DNA of 64,000 nt from Argyresthia goedartella (GCA_949825045.1 OX463815.1:22313231-22377230), one strand, 5' to 3'. Positions 1-11,863 are shown, counted from the first letter of the stretch. Program-made: numbers and translations. Notes: generated by a model not told the origin, from the letters alone.

Positions 1-2765
1 CTAACTCTCCATTGAGAAAAGCAGTGGTAACATCGACATGATCGATACTTAAATTTAATTCGTTAGAAAGAGCAAATAGAATTCTCATCGTAGAGTGACG
101 AACAACTGGCGAGAAAGTGTCATTGTAGTCGAGGCCTGCCTTTTGCGTAAAGCCACGAGCAACCAACCTAGCTTTGTACCTATCGAACTTACCTGTTGCA
201 TCGTGTTTCTTCTTGTAGACCCACTTGCATTTAACCACGTTATGACCTTTCGGCCGTTCCACAAGTCGCCAGACATTGTTCCGCAATAGCGAGTCATACT
301 CACACTGCATGGCTGACTGCCACTCACCTTTTTCAGACGAATTCATTGCATCATCATATGTTGTAGGCTCCTCATTAAAGGTCTGCCGGCCGACGATCGG
401 GGGCATCCTTGTGAGGGCTCTCATCCTCATCGCCGTCGTCACCAGTGCAGTACTGATCAGAGTTTGGAGATCTTGGCTCCTCATCTGAAAATGCATTAAA
501 TTCATGATTAGACTCACCACTAGTTATAATTTAATTCATATTGGGTTCAATAATAATGTCATTACTATTAATATTCTCATTATTTGATTCAATATTATCA
601 TTACAATTATTTTCATTATTGACCATAATATCATTATTTGATTTATTATAATTATCATGTATGTCAAATGAAATAAAATCTCTTCCTCTCTCATATGAAA
701 CACAGCCATCATTATAAAACTTGTCTTCTAGAAAGACAACGTCCCTAGAATAGACAATTTTGTGAGGGTTAAGAGGGTCAACAAGACGATATCCTTTAGT
801 GGTTTCACCATAACCAACGAACACAAAAGCTTTTGACTTAGCATCAAGCTTTCTTCGTTTTTGTTGAGGTACCAAGGCATAAGCTATGCAGCCGAAGACA
901 CGCAGGTGACTAAGGTCCACAGGCGAACCTGTCCACTCACGCTCAGGAACCGATCCCGACAGCGCACTGGTAGGGGATCTGTTTTTCAGATAAATGGCCG
1001 TCATAACGGCCTCACCCCAGTAGCGACTCGGAAGACCACAGTTCTGAAGCATGCATCTAGCCTTTTCCATAATGGTTCTATTAACACGCTCGGATATACC
1101 ATTCTGCTGTGGGCAGTAAGGCACCGAGGTTTGGTGAATAATACCTTCCTTTTGCAAATAAGACCTTAACTGATCATTGCAATACTCAGACCCATTGTCA
1201 GATCGCAGAACTTTAATAGGCTTCCCTATTTGCTTTTCGACTAAATTTTTAAAAACTAGAAAATGAGAACTGACCTCAGATTTATTTTTCATTAAAAAAC
1301 CAAAGGTTTTCCTTGTACAGTCATCTGTGAAGGTCAGTAGATACTTTGCTCCACCCACGCTGGTGACCTGCATTGGACCACAGACATCACTGTGTATGAG
1401 TTCTAGTGGTTGTGATGCTCGAGTTGCGCTGCTTGGGTAAGGTTTGGAGTGCATCTTGCCTTGTAAACAAGGCACACACTCAACAAGCTTCTCCTTATCC
1501 TGCAAACACACACCAGTACATGCACCGTCACCACTTAGTTTAACAATACCTTTTTGTCCTAGATGGCCCAGCCGACGATGTAGAACATCAATCGGCACTG
1601 TCACCGCATTGGCACTCACTGTCCCTTGCCTAGATTGCAGAGGCATGGAATGCCCATTCTCCGGTACCTTCACTTTAAACAAACTTCCCATTCTAGCTGC
1701 GAAAAGAAGTTGGTTGCCAGTAACTTTACAATTCTGCATAACCCTACAACCTTTCTTATCAAAACATACAACAAATCCATTATCAACAATCTGTTTTACA
1801 GACAGTAAATTTGTGGATAGACATGGAACCACCATCACATCTGTTAGCAAAATATTATCATCAGATACAGACACTTCACCAGTTCCATTGCACACTAACT
1901 GATCTTCATTTGCAATAGAAACAAAATTTTTACTATGTTTAAAGTTCCTCACCATATTCTGATCATTAGTCATGTGTGCCGTCGCTCCACTGTCCATAAC
2001 AAAGAGTTTGTCCCCTTGAGCCGTCATTGCTGACGGATACATCACATGCTGTGTTGACTTTTTGTCTCGTTTCTTCTTATAACACCTCTTCTCTGTATGT
2101 CCAGGCTTATGGCAGTATTCACAGACAGATTTCTTCTTACTGAAGTATGCATTAGCCTTATCTTCATGAGTACTGTGACGCAACTCCTCTTGCAGTAACC
2201 TTGTTCTTACCAACTCACTCGTGAGTTGTTTGGTGAGACAGGCTGTTTCCAGACTCGAGACGAGCACATCAAACTGCTGAGGCAGTCCACTCAACAGTAT
2301 TTCAGCGACTTCACTGTCTTCAATGATTTTATTTATGTCAGCAAGTTGTTGGACAAGCATCATCACACCATTGATGTACTCGGTCATAGAAGTGTATTGA
2401 GAGTATTCCGCACGATGCAGCTGGCGCAATAACACCACGCGACGATACAGTCCTTTGTGTTCGAAGATCTCTGCTAGCTTCGTCCACGCTTCTTTTGCAG
2501 TCTCCGCACTGCGCACATATTGGTAGCATGACGGGTGTTACGACAAGGAAATGCGCGCTAGCGCACGTTGATCACGTGCAGCATCTTCTATCGCATTAGC
2601 CGCGGTGATGCAGCTCCATAAATTCTCCAGGGTCAAAATGGCCTTGACGGCAAACTTCCATGTGGCGTAGTTGCCGCCATCGACCAGGCGTTCAATGTTG
2701 TAATTGTTAGTAAGGTTAGGCTGATGCTGGGGCAGCTGCTGCTGCTGTTGCTGCTGATTCGACAT
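1..2765 (-). pseudogene. Ty1/copia retrotransposon gag-pol, decayed, cut by the window edge
   Basis: Gag-pol of a copia-type LTR retrotransposon, which would encode capsid, protease, integrase and reverse transcriptase for cDNA synthesis and insertion. In order on the minus strand: a Q-rich start at 2765; a gag region; a CX2CX4HX4C zinc knuckle (near 2090-2130); protease motif DSGAT (near 1985); the GAG-pre-integrase HHCC region; an integrase core with SDVCGPM and SDNGSEYC; then the start of the RT with KARLVARGFTQ and DVTTAFLNG. Order protease-integrase-RT marks copia rather than gypsy. The gag is broken by TAA at 2538-2540, in the same frame as what follows. A second in-frame TAA lies at 531-533 and a frameshift near 375-395 precedes the RT. 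RT and RNase H run off base 1. The copy is dead as read. Confidence 0.93.
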
Positions 2766-2790
2766 TTTTCGGCTCCGTGCCGGGCGGGAA

Positions 2791-2808
2791 CACGCTGGGC
2801 CCTAACCT
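2791..2808 (-). promoter_or_regulatory. copia primer-binding site for a half-tRNA-iMet
   Basis: Between the gag start and the presumed LTR, the minus strand reads GGTTAGGGCCCAGCGTG. Apart from one missing base this matches the complement of the anticodon-loop side of insect initiator tRNA-Met (GGTTATGGGCCCAGCAC). Drosophila copia is known to prime from a 5' half of tRNA-iMet rather than from a tRNA 3' end, and this site has the same layout. Confidence 0.7.
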
Positions 2809-2810
2809 AT

Positions 2811-3060
2811 TGGGCAGTACGTGGCGTAGTTGTTTAAAGGTTTCGGGAATGAAAATACTTCCTGGTTGATATTCCCGTATTTATTGTGTCAGCAATAAAT
2901 AGTACGCGAATTATGACAAATACAAGCAGAAGCAGTTTAACAGCGATTAGATTTAGAATTATATTTTATCAGCGCAGCACCACACAAGCAATATTTCATT
3001 TCATTTTTTTAACTAATGGCAATCTGTCCTGCTATTGCCAGACAATTTCTGCCAGTATCA
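2811..3060 (-). repeat. probable copia 5' LTR
   Basis: The LTR should begin next to the primer-binding site, and a TG in the plus strand at 2811 fits its inner end. The far end is not clear: the only copy of the LTR lies here, so it cannot be aligned to a partner. A TGGCAG.. stretch near 3050 is a candidate outer end. The stretch is AT-rich and holds an AATAAA on the minus strand. The outer boundary is a guess. Confidence 0.35.
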
Positions 3061-3247
3061 TGTAGTGGAGGCACATGTGAAGAGACGCGGGGCAAATCTT
3101 AAATTGGCTGAATACATTTTAGTAGGTGTCTATCCGAAATAAAGTTTTACATTATCGGTTAGTTCCATGCAATATATACATAACACACACAAAATAAACT
3201 AAGGGACAACACAATAACATAAAGGGAAGGAAGGGGATACATATCTA

Positions 3248-6200
3248 TTATAATTTTATTTTGTTAATATGGATAAATTTAGCTAATAAAAATACTATCT
3301 TTGGGTTGGGGAATAGAGAAAGAAGGTGGCGAATATTAGTAGGGATAGGGAGACCGATTGAGGGTATTAGGGAGTACAAGGAATCAAGGCCATAAATGGG
3401 GCAGTTAAAGAAACTATGGTCAACGGACCCATCCTCAAGACCGCACTCGCAAATGGAGGAATCTCTGATTTTTATCTTCTTTAAAAACACTGGAGAACAG
3501 CAGTGACCTAAGCGTATTCTGCATAAAATTGTCACTAATATCTTTGGTAGTTTTTTAAAATTGAAAAACCATGGTTTGCTTGGAATACTTGGCTGAATTG
3601 AAGCGTAAAAAGCTCCTTTATTTCGACTTGATTCATGCCACACATCTGACCAAGTCTTCTGAAGATCTTTACCAGGAATGCTGAGCAAGTCATAACAGTG
3701 GTTAGAGAAGTACTTTCGATTACTGTTATTATCTAAGGCCGCACGTTTAGCCAACTCATCAACGTGATCATTACCAATAATGCCAGAATGACTAGGGATC
3801 CAAACCAAAATTACAGCAAAATTTTTTTGGGAACATTTATAAAGGATATTTTGATTTCCATAATAATATTACTATGCACTTTTGATTTAAATTGGTTTTG
3901 TTGGAGGGCTTGTAAGCAACTTTTGGAGTCCGAAATTATTAAAGATTGTCTTATATTATGGGATTCAATAAACGAGCAAGCTTCCAAGATCGCAAGGCAT
4001 TCTCCTGTGTACACTGAGCTTTGAGGCGGGCTCTGAAGTTTAATTTATATTTTAGAATTTTTAAAGTATACTGCGAAACCAGTCGGAACAGTCTCTTCCA
4101 GCCTGGAGGCGTCAGTATAAAAATATTGCCAGTCTTCCCATCTTGATCTTAAAACCGAGTTGAAGGACGAGTTTGCTAAAGGAGAACCTTTTACAATATT
4201 AAGATCCAAGATAATTTTCGGAGTGAAGAGGACAGTTGACAGGGGGAAACAATATAATGGTAATTTATCCTTTCGGATGATTGGGCAGGAGTCCTCGATG
4301 TTTTTAAGCTTTCGGAAACTATTGAGAATAAGAGGAGGACTCTTACATTTCCAATATTCATTACGAATATTGCAAATATTATTAAGGGATTCTAATTTAA
4401 AAAAAAGAGGATGATTTGAGAATAAATAAGCCCTATATATAAACCGGTCAGAGAGATATTGTCTCCTTAGAATCAAAGAAGGATCTCCGCACTCCACCTG
4501 TAAGGCATTTATAGGAGATGATTTCATGCATCCAGTTATAATTCTAAGTGCCTTAGATTGGATACCATCCAATTTGCGAAAAGCCAGTTTACTACAAGGT
4601 TCTAAAAGATAGGATCCATAGTCAAGTACACTCCTAATGAGGGCATTATACATCAATTTCAGAGTAAATGGGTGGGCACCCCACCATACCCCAGAGAGAA
4701 CTCGAAGAATATTTATTGTCTTTTCGCATTTATTAACAATATAATTTAGATGAACAGAACCAGATAATTTTGAGTCTAGGAATACGCCTAAGAATTTTAC
4801 AGAATTACGAACAGGGATAGGGGAATTGTTTATTTTTAAATCTATGTCAGTAATGCCCCTCTTCCTAGAAAACACTACCACAGTGCTCTTAGAAGCTGAT
4901 AGATTGAGACCATTGGATAGCAGCCAAGCAATCAATGAGTTGAGAGAGACTTGCATTGACTCCCCAGCATCTTCAACACTTGAGCTAGGAATGTATAGAC
5001 ACAGATCGTCAGCATATTGTTAATTTTGACAATCGTTATTTAGAGAAGTATGAAGAGAAGCAGTATAAATATTATATAGTAGAGGACTGAGAACAGATCC
5101 CTGGGGGAGGCCTCTCCACACCGTACGGGGTTCAAAGCTCTCGCCAGGGATACGAAGTGAGATTGATCTGGACATAAGCAGACTGCAAATGCAGTTTCTC
5201 ATTCTTACAGGGATGTTCAGCTGTTGTAACTTGTACCTGAGCACTGAAAGAAGTACATTGTCATAAGCAGCAGATATGTCCAAGAACACAGCTAGGACAG
5301 ATTGTTTTTTGGAGAAAGCTAGCCGAACATCAGTGATTAATATGCTCAGACTATCATATGTACTGTAGCCTTTGCGGAAACCAAATTGAGATTGAGCAAG
5401 GATACCCTTAGACTCCACAAACCACTCCAATCGATTCTTAATGAGATGCTCTAGGGTTTTTGCCAAGACCGAAGACAGGGCTATAGGTCTATAATGATCA
5501 GCTACATCCGGGGACTTACCGGGTTTCAGAAGGGGGATAACGATTTGTTCCTTCCAAGAGTCTGGAACATAACCTGTATTATAAAAAATGTTCACAAGTT
5601 TTAACAGATACTCTAAAGCTGGCAGGCCTGCATTTGTTAGAAATGAATATGGGAATCCATCCATCCCAGGGGCTGAGTCGCGGACATGGGATAATACTGA
5701 TTGAAGTTCTGCAATGGAAAATGAAGCATCCAAAGGGTCATTGATAGTAGGTAATGTATGGGAATTGCAAGATTCCTCTAGGAGAGGGACATAGTCAGGA
5801 GCCAATTTATTAAGGAAATTTATAGCAATATGATGGGGGATGCGGGGAGAGTTATGATGAACACAACCCTTTCTTTACCTGTTAATATAATGCCAAACCA
5901 AACTAGCTGGAGTTGATGGAGAAAGAGTGGAACAAAATCGTTTCCACCCCTGGTATTTTTTCTTTCTAAAGAGACGTCTGGATCTAGCCACTATTTTACG
6001 ATAACTAACTAGGTTATCAACGGTCATAGCAGATATGTAGATTACTTCAGCATTATTGCGAACTTTGATTATTTCTGTACACTCTCTATCCCACCATGGT
6101 GGAGAAGATACTTTTTCAGAAGCCGAGTTCTTAAGCGGGATCGATTCATCAGCAGCAGATGATATAGCGTTAGTGAATTGAGAGTAGCAATCAACAGCAT

Positions 6201-6974
6201 TGCCCTCATGAACATCAGGAAGAGAGCTGGTGAGTAGGCTAAGTTTATCAGAATAACCATCCCAGTTGGCTTGAGACACACGGTACTTTAATAAGGGGTT
6301 GAAGTCCCTGTGGGGGATGGATGACGAAGGAATGGTCATTTTTAATGGGAAGTGGTCACTACCATGTGTAAGGTTCAACCTATGCCAGAAGATCAGGGAA
6401 GCCAGGTCTGGGGAACATAGTGACAAGTCAACACAGCTTTTGTTTTGATTTGGGGGAGTTAATCGTGTAGCTGAACCATCATTCAGCAAACATAGGTTTA
6501 AATCATCAAAGAGATCTACCAGGGCCCTACCAAAACTGTCGTTGCGAGGGGAACCCCAAGCCGAGTGATGGCCATCAAAGTCACCTAATATTAGATAAGG
6601 GGGGGTTAAAACCGAAAATATACGTCTTAAATCTGGAAGAAAGGTTAGATTAGGATGAGGGGTATATATGGAAAGAATAGAAATACCTTGAACAACAACG
6701 CCTACTACACTAATTTCATTGTTATGGGGGGAATAGGAATTGAAATAGGACAGACACAATTATTTACAAATAGGGCTGAACCGCCCCCACTGCCATCCTG
6801 CCTATCATCTCGGAAAGAGCAATAGCCGCGCAGGTTAAAGCGTCTTCCTGGCTTAAGCCAGGTCTCCGTGATGGCAAAGACAGGAGGGGAATGTTTATTT
6901 ATTAAAAAAAATATGTCATTTATTTTTAATTCAACGCTTCTCGCGTTCCATTTAAGAATAGCCAGTGGAGCCAT
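3248..6974 (-). pseudogene. I-like LINE ORF2 (endonuclease, RT, RNase H), five lesions
   Basis: ORF2 of a non-LTR retrotransposon. From 6974 down: an APE endonuclease (WNARSV, TETWL, GDFDGHHSAWG, SDHFP); a reverse transcriptase (FLDISAAYDN, GLPQGSVLSPLL, YADD); and RNase H (FYTDAS, ECLAILEA, SDSKSCLQAL, WIPSHSGIIGN). RNase H after the RT points to the I/Loa group rather than jockey or R1. The start overlaps the end of ORF1 by 23 bases, which is usual. Damage: a frameshift near 6735; TAA at 5875-5877; TAA at 5020-5022, one codon before YADD; TAA at 4045-4047; and a frameshift in a run of seven A near 3820. Between these the frame is intact, so the copy is fairly young. Clade assignment is by motif only. 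Confidence 0.9.
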
Positions 6975-8361
6975 TGAAACGGTTTACAAATGAGAGGAGT
7001 TGTGAAGCTACGTGGTCTGGTATAGAATTGTTACTGGAAATCATTGAGGTGAGGAGTGACAGCAGTAATGATATAACATTATCTGCTGGATAGGACTGAG
7101 TTTGAGATTGGCTTTGTGAAGCACAACCATTCTGTGGTTCGGGGATTGTGAAAGAGTTAATAATGTTCTGATGAGATATCTTGTCATACCCGGACGGGGT
7201 GAATTTATTAGGTTTTGGGGATTTGAAGATAGTTTTTCTGTAGCCAGAAGAAGAAGGAGCAGAGAAAGGTGGAGAAGACTGGGTTTGGTAAGTTTGGGAG
7301 GCTGATACCTCCGCATAGGACCTGTATGGAGAAGGGAAGCATTTAGATGATTCTTCATAAGATATGTTCTTCTCTGCCATAATAGTTTTAATGTTCTTTT
7401 GTCTTAATTGCTCCGGACAATCTTTACTTGTGGCCAAGTGATTGCCACAGCAAAATAGACAAGATGGGTTCTTGTTGCATGAATCAGTAGTATGGTTTTC
7501 ACCGCATTTCGAGCACCTAGGCTTGGACCTGCACTTTGGTTTCGTGTGCCCATATCGGCAGCAGTTAAAGCATTGGACTGTGGGGTATTGATACAGTTTC
7601 ACTGGTAAGGATGTATAACAAGCAAAAACTCTAGTAGGGAGCACTTGCCCATCAAAGGTGGCTATGACCGATTGGGTAGGTTTCCATTCCGATATATCCT
7701 GAGAAGTAACCTTCCGGTTAATTCTTCGGACCTTCAGTATTTTTCCTATTCCATCGGGGACTTGAATGTTTAGTAGGACCTCTTCATCAGTCCAGTCCTG
7801 CGGGACATCACTTATTACACCCATGCGGGTGATATTATAGATGGGAATGCTGGCAATATATCCTTTGTCAAATAGTTTGGTACAGATCAGGAAGCAGTTA
7901 GCTTGCTCTGGTTTAGTGAACTCCACAGAGACTCTATTTCTCCCAACCCGCTTGATCCCATCAGGTTTGATACCAATAGTGTTACTGTTCATGAGAAACT
8001 TTCCGAACCTGACCGGGTGCATGGTAGATCCAGAACGTTCATCAGTATCGGATCGGGATACATGAACCAGGAAGGGAGCTTTATCGGAGGTCGAGTACCT
8101 CATTCTGCCAGTGCTTTTACGAATCTTATTTAGTGGTGTTGATTTTTCGATTGCACTCGGGTCTTCAACACGGGGGCGCTTAAGTTTCTTAGCCTGCTCA
8201 TCACAAGCAATGTCCTCTGAGCCAGATGAAGATTTGTAATAAATATTATCGCTCACGGGCGAGAAGGGCGGAGCAGGGGGAGATGAGGCGTTGGAGGACC
8301 CATCGAATAACTCCTCGGAAGCTTCATTTTTGTCAGGGGGTTCAGGCTCAATTTCATCCAT
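6952..8361 (-). CDS. I-like LINE ORF1 (gag-like nucleic-acid-binding protein)
   Basis: An intact 469-residue ORF1 that would coat LINE RNA in the ribonucleoprotein particle. It has an acidic, proline- and serine-rich N terminus, then a central fold with a run of short beta-like segments. Next comes a cysteine cluster with three CCHC-type knuckles (CFNCCRYGHTKPKC, CSKCGENHTTDSC, CLFCCGNHLATSKDC). The C-terminal tail is Ser/Gln-rich. Triple knuckles are usual in ORF1 of I and jockey-group elements. Its stop at 6952 lies inside the start of ORF2. Unlike ORF2 it has no stop or frameshift. Confidence 0.9.
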   Translation of the reverse strand: MDEIEPEPPDKNEASEELFDGSSNASSPPAPPFSPVSDNIYYKSSSGSEDIACDEQAKKLKRPRVEDPSAIEKSTPLNKIRKSTGRMRYSTSDKAPFLVHVSRSDTDERSGSTMHPVRFGKFLMNSNTIGIKPDGIKRVGRNRVSVEFTKPEQANCFLICTKLFDKGYIASIPIYNITRMGVISDVPQDWTDEEVLLNIQVPDGIGKILKVRRINRKVTSQDISEWKPTQSVIATFDGQVLPTRVFACYTSLPVKLYQYPTVQCFNCCRYGHTKPKCRSKPRCSKCGENHTTDSCNKNPSCLFCCGNHLATSKDCPEQLRQKNIKTIMAEKNISYEESSKCFPSPYRSYAEVSASQTYQTQSSPPFSAPSSSGYRKTIFKSPKPNKFTPSGYDKISHQNIINSFTIPEPQNGCASQSQSQTQSYPADNVISLLLSLLTSMISSNNSIPDHVASQLLSFVNRFNGSTGYS

Positions 8362-8700
8362 GATTAAGGAATGTTACATCCCCAAACACGGAAGAAAAAA
8401 CAAACACTGTGTACCACTTACCAAGTAGAAAGGCCAAAAACAACAAGACAAACAATAACACAGGACAATCACAAGATATACAGATACTAAAAAGTACTAA
8501 TTTCGAGCGGAAATCGGCAAAAGAAACTAAATTTTCAATTCTCCAATGTGCTCACCAACAACACTTTCTAGCGAAAAAAACTATACGCTTTTAGGAAAAA
8601 GCGTGAATTCAATCAACCCTGTCAATGTGAAGTCACACAAGCAATAATTCACAAGAGACGGGAAGAGAGAGAACGCCATATTTAAAAAGTATAAACGTCA
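8362..8700 (-). other. probable 5' UTR of the I-like LINE
   Basis: Non-coding stretch just upstream of ORF1, A-rich on the plus strand. It probably includes the internal promoter of the LINE, but no target duplication or clear 5' end can be seen, so the boundary near 8700 is approximate. No host gene was found here. Confidence 0.4.
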
Positions 8701-9340
8701 CATTTCACAGATTAAATTATTACCATTAGTAGTGATGTGAAAATGTTAGGATACCATCAGATTCAATCTTTCACAGTAAGATCGGTTTTAGCAATATCGT
8801 TTATGTCATGTTGTGGCTTAATATGACGTTGTTATATTGTTGTATCACTTGTGTTACACATGATAATTATCATCAACATATTTTACAAGCAACATAATAA
8901 CAACATCATATTAAATCACAACATAACAAAGACTCTGTTTTTTGTATTTATTTTTATTTGGCCTATAGATACCACAATCGTTATAGTACTGTGTGTATTA
9001 TTGGTAATTCTGTGGCTAAGGATTGCAAATAAAAAAAAAATTGGTATAGTATAGGAGCTAAAAGCCAAAAAAACTAAGTTAAAAATCGTTTAAAAATAAT
9101 AAAAATTCGTTATGTTGTGGGTGAGAATATCGTTGTTATTATAATTATGTATATCATTAAAACTTATAAAAAAGACTTACATTATAAAAATAAATGATTT
9201 AACAACGACAGCTTTGCTGATATCATTGTGACTTCCAAATAAACTATGGTTTTGTTGGAATCATTGGAGCAATAACGCATGCTATATTTATCGACCGATA
9301 TGACGCACCTGTGTGGGGCAGCCATAAATAATAAAGGCTA

Positions 9341-9562
9341 CCTCACACAGGCGCGTTTTATAGCTCGATATAATGCGCATGCGTTCTGGCGATATCTGTT
9401 TTCAGCACATTTTGAGCCTTAAGGCTCCCGACACAACGTCCTACTTCCATTGCGGCGTTATTATCGCAGCAGTGTGTAACTGCATGGCCGTCCTAATACA
9501 AGATGGACTGAAAACATATAATTATCGCGAGAACTCAGAACGCGCCTATGTGTGGGAGCCAA
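9341..9562. mobile_element. MITE inside the fold-back element
   Basis: About 220 bases with inverted ends GGCTACCTCACACAGGCGCG and GGCTCCCACACATAGGCGCG (the latter on the minus strand). A further diverged reverse copy of the left end lies just outside at 9280-9325, which makes an extra hairpin with 9340-9395. The interior is less AT-rich than the surroundings, which supports a separate insertion. No open frame of substance. Confidence 0.6.
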
Positions 9563-9924
9563 GGAATCATATTCAAAAAACAAAGAGATAGAACTTGTTC
9601 TTATTTTATGTATAAGAAAGAGAGCGAAAATCCACGCTACACAGTTGGGATTTTTAGACTTAGTATGTTTGGACATAGAAAATAATTAATAAAAGAGATT
9701 ACTATTACAATTACAACAAAGCCGCGTACATGTTTTTGTTTATAGTTCCAAACTGTATTTTCTTTGATTATTTGGGCAATAAAGTATTTATGATAATAAT
9801 TGTTGTTTTTTTTATCCAAAGCAATATAATTACCAATAAAACACAATAAGTTGATTGTAGTATCTATGAGCGAACAAAAATAAGTATAAAAGTTTCGTTA
9901 TTTTATTATTTCGTTATTTCGTTA

Positions 9925-9925
<1 letters not shown>

Positions 9926-9970
<45 letters not shown>

Positions 9971-9971
9971 T
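9926..9971. repeat. (TTA)n microsatellite
   Basis: Near-perfect TTA/ATT triplet run of about 45 bases, preceded by three TTATTTCG units. Confidence 0.9.
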
Positions 9972-10482
9972 TCTGATTTAACTTTAACATGATTTTTTTA
10001 TTATGTTGCTTTTGCTTGTATATTCATGTAACACAAGTTGTTGTGGATTAGAATGGAGGATTAGAATAGGTAATTATAATACCATTAAAACATATCACAA
10101 TAAGACTTACATTATGAAAATAAATGATTAACAACAATATTCTCACCCACAACATGGCTCTTAGCTCCTTTATTTTTATTATTTTTAAACGATTTTTAAC
10201 TTAGTTTTTTTGGCTTTTAGCTCCTATACTATACCAATTATTTTTATATTTGCAATCTTTAGCCACAGAATTACCAATAATACACACAGTACTATAACGA
10301 TTGTATCTATGGGCTAAAAGAAAAAAAATATACAAAAATCAGTCTTTGTTATGTTGTGATTTAATATGATGTTGTTATTATGTTGCTGTTGCTTGTGAAA
10401 TGTGTTGATGATAATTATCATGTGTAACACAAGTGATACAACATTAAAATAAGGTCAAATTAAGCCACAACATGACGTAAAC

Positions 10483-10779
10483 TTATTTTTATTATTGTTT
10501 TAAACGAATTTTTTACTTATTTTGTTTTGCTCCTAGCTCCTATACTATAACGATTTCAGAGTTGCCCCCTTGGTAACATTATATAACATTTCAATGTCAA
10601 TCCATTGGTATACATTTCATTCCTGTCGATTCTGGGTTTTTTGGTCCATACATTTTTGGACATGTCCTTTGTGCAGAGAAATCAACAAATCCTTACCAAT
10701 AAAGTGACTGTCGGTACAAATGAAATTCACGACGAGAATAAATTAGCCGCAAAAAAATATGGACAAAAAAAAGGAGAAA
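10483..10779. other. unassigned AT-rich spacer
   Basis: Beyond the right arm of the fold-back element I see only a further scrap of its GCTCCTATACTATAACGATT motif near 10530-10555. No gene, RNA or inverted repeat was found. Confidence 0.5.
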
Positions 10780-10980
10780 ACCGGTCAAGTGCGAGTCAAA
10801 CTCGCGCACGAAGGGTTCCGTACCACCGTACGATGGTAGGGATGGATGGTGTGGAGTAAATACTTTGAATTTTACATAGCAAAATGTTGTAAACAAAGTT
10901 ATTGGTGCGGCTACTTTCACACTCCATGTACGTAACCAGGTGCATTCATAAGTTTTTATGTTGTTTACAGATAAATAAAA
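10780..10980 (+). repeat. dispersed repeat, truncated first copy of a tandem pair
   Basis: Left half of a short dispersed repeat seen several times in this window. It begins ACCGGTCAAGTGCGAGT, carries GGGTTCCGTACCACCG, and continues to CACTCCATGTACGTAACCAGG. It stops near 10980, where a second copy starts again from the first base. No protein is encoded; a long minus-strand frame here arises from the repeat itself. Confidence 0.85.
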
Positions 10981-11380
10981 ACCGGTCAAGTGCGAGTCTA
11001 AATCACGCACGAAGGGTTCCGTACCACCGTTCAATGGAAGCGATGGTGTGGAGTGAATAGTTTGGATTTTACACAGCAAAATATTGTTTACAAAGTTATT
11101 GGTGCGGTTACTTTCACACTCCATGTACGTAACCAGGTGCATCCATAAGTTTGTATGTGGTATTGAAAGAATTGTTGTATGGGAGCCCCCTTAAATATTT
11201 CTTTTATCCTGTTTTTTAGTATTTGTTGTTATAGCGTCAACATAAATACATCATCTGTGAAAATTTCAACTGTCTAACTATCACGGTTCGTGAGATACAG
11301 CCTGGTGACAGACGGACGGACGGACAGCGGAGTCTTAGTAATAGGGTCCCGTTTGGAACCCTTCGGGCACGGAACCCTAA
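10981..11380 (+). repeat. dispersed repeat, full copy
   Basis: Full copy of about 400 bases. It starts ACCGGTCAAGTGCGAGT and ends with CGGAACCCT. The left part holds AGGGTTCCGTACC and other copies end GGTACGGAACCCT, so the family has a 13-base inverted pair spanning most of its length. The right part carries ACGGACGGACAGCGGAGTC and AGTAATAGGGTCCCGTTT. From memory this family is very common in moths and butterflies; its class (SINE-like or DNA-type) is not clear to me. Confidence 0.85.
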
Positions 11381-11714
11381 AAAGGCAAACTGGAGTTGCA
11401 CTTGCAGTTTGATCGATTGTATTTTTTAATTATTTTGATTTTAATCTTAATTGATTATCTCTGTAAAGTTACTTCCATAGTATTAATACAAGCTGCCAGT
11501 ATATTGTGAGCAAGGTTATTCTACTCATGCCAATTAACAACTTTTGTCCTGCAAGTTTTGAAAAAAAATACCAGTAGTCCATACAAAATGTCAGATGCCA
11601 TCGGCACCACTTGTATGAGATATCATATTAAAACACAGAAATATAGATTGTATTTACTTATCATGGTTTGCAATTTGATCTTAAATATGTTATTTTAGTT
11701 TAACATGATACAAC
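11381..11714. other. no feature seen
   Basis: AT-rich spacer of 334 bases with no coding frame, inverted repeat or recognisable repeat. Confidence 0.5.
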
Positions 11715-11831
11715 CATGAAGCAAGTATTAGAATTGTTAGCACGCACTAGCGCCATCTGGTTTTATGCTAGTTTTAAAGCCGACGCCTTCCAATATGATC
11801 TATGTTACTCTATTCTAATACTTGCTTCATG
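11715..11831. mobile_element. 117-base hairpin element (MITE)
   Basis: Perfect 20-base inverted ends, CATGAAGCAAGTATTAGAAT at 11715-11734 and its complement at 11812-11831. They enclose a GC-richer core with CACTAGCGCCATCTGG. Too short to encode anything. Confidence 0.7.
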
Positions 11832-11863
11832 ATACAAACTAAGATGGGTATAAAAAATATATA

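Larger units (their letters stand above)
8798..10482. mobile_element. fold-back element with about 345-base inverted arms
   Basis: The segment 8798-9143 is found again in reverse complement at 10131-10482. Both outer ends read CGTTTAyGTCATGTTGTGG. Both inner ends carry GTTGTGGGTGAGAATAT. The shared part includes GGAGCTAAAAGCCAAAAAAA and TGATAATTATCAT. A further part of the same material (near 9157-9207 and 10083-10135) is in direct orientation, and scraps recur near 9830-9870 and 10000-10050, so the interior is rearranged. No transposase can be seen. It looks like a non-autonomous DNA transposon of the fold-back kind. No target duplication could be fixed. Confidence 0.7.

Noticed and set aside
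1444..1902. 152-codon plus-strand frame
   Set aside because: Shadow of the copia integrase and protease on the other strand.
10693..11142. 149-codon minus-strand frame
   Set aside because: Lies across the tandem dispersed repeat and repeats itself because the DNA does. The same frame is broken in other copies.
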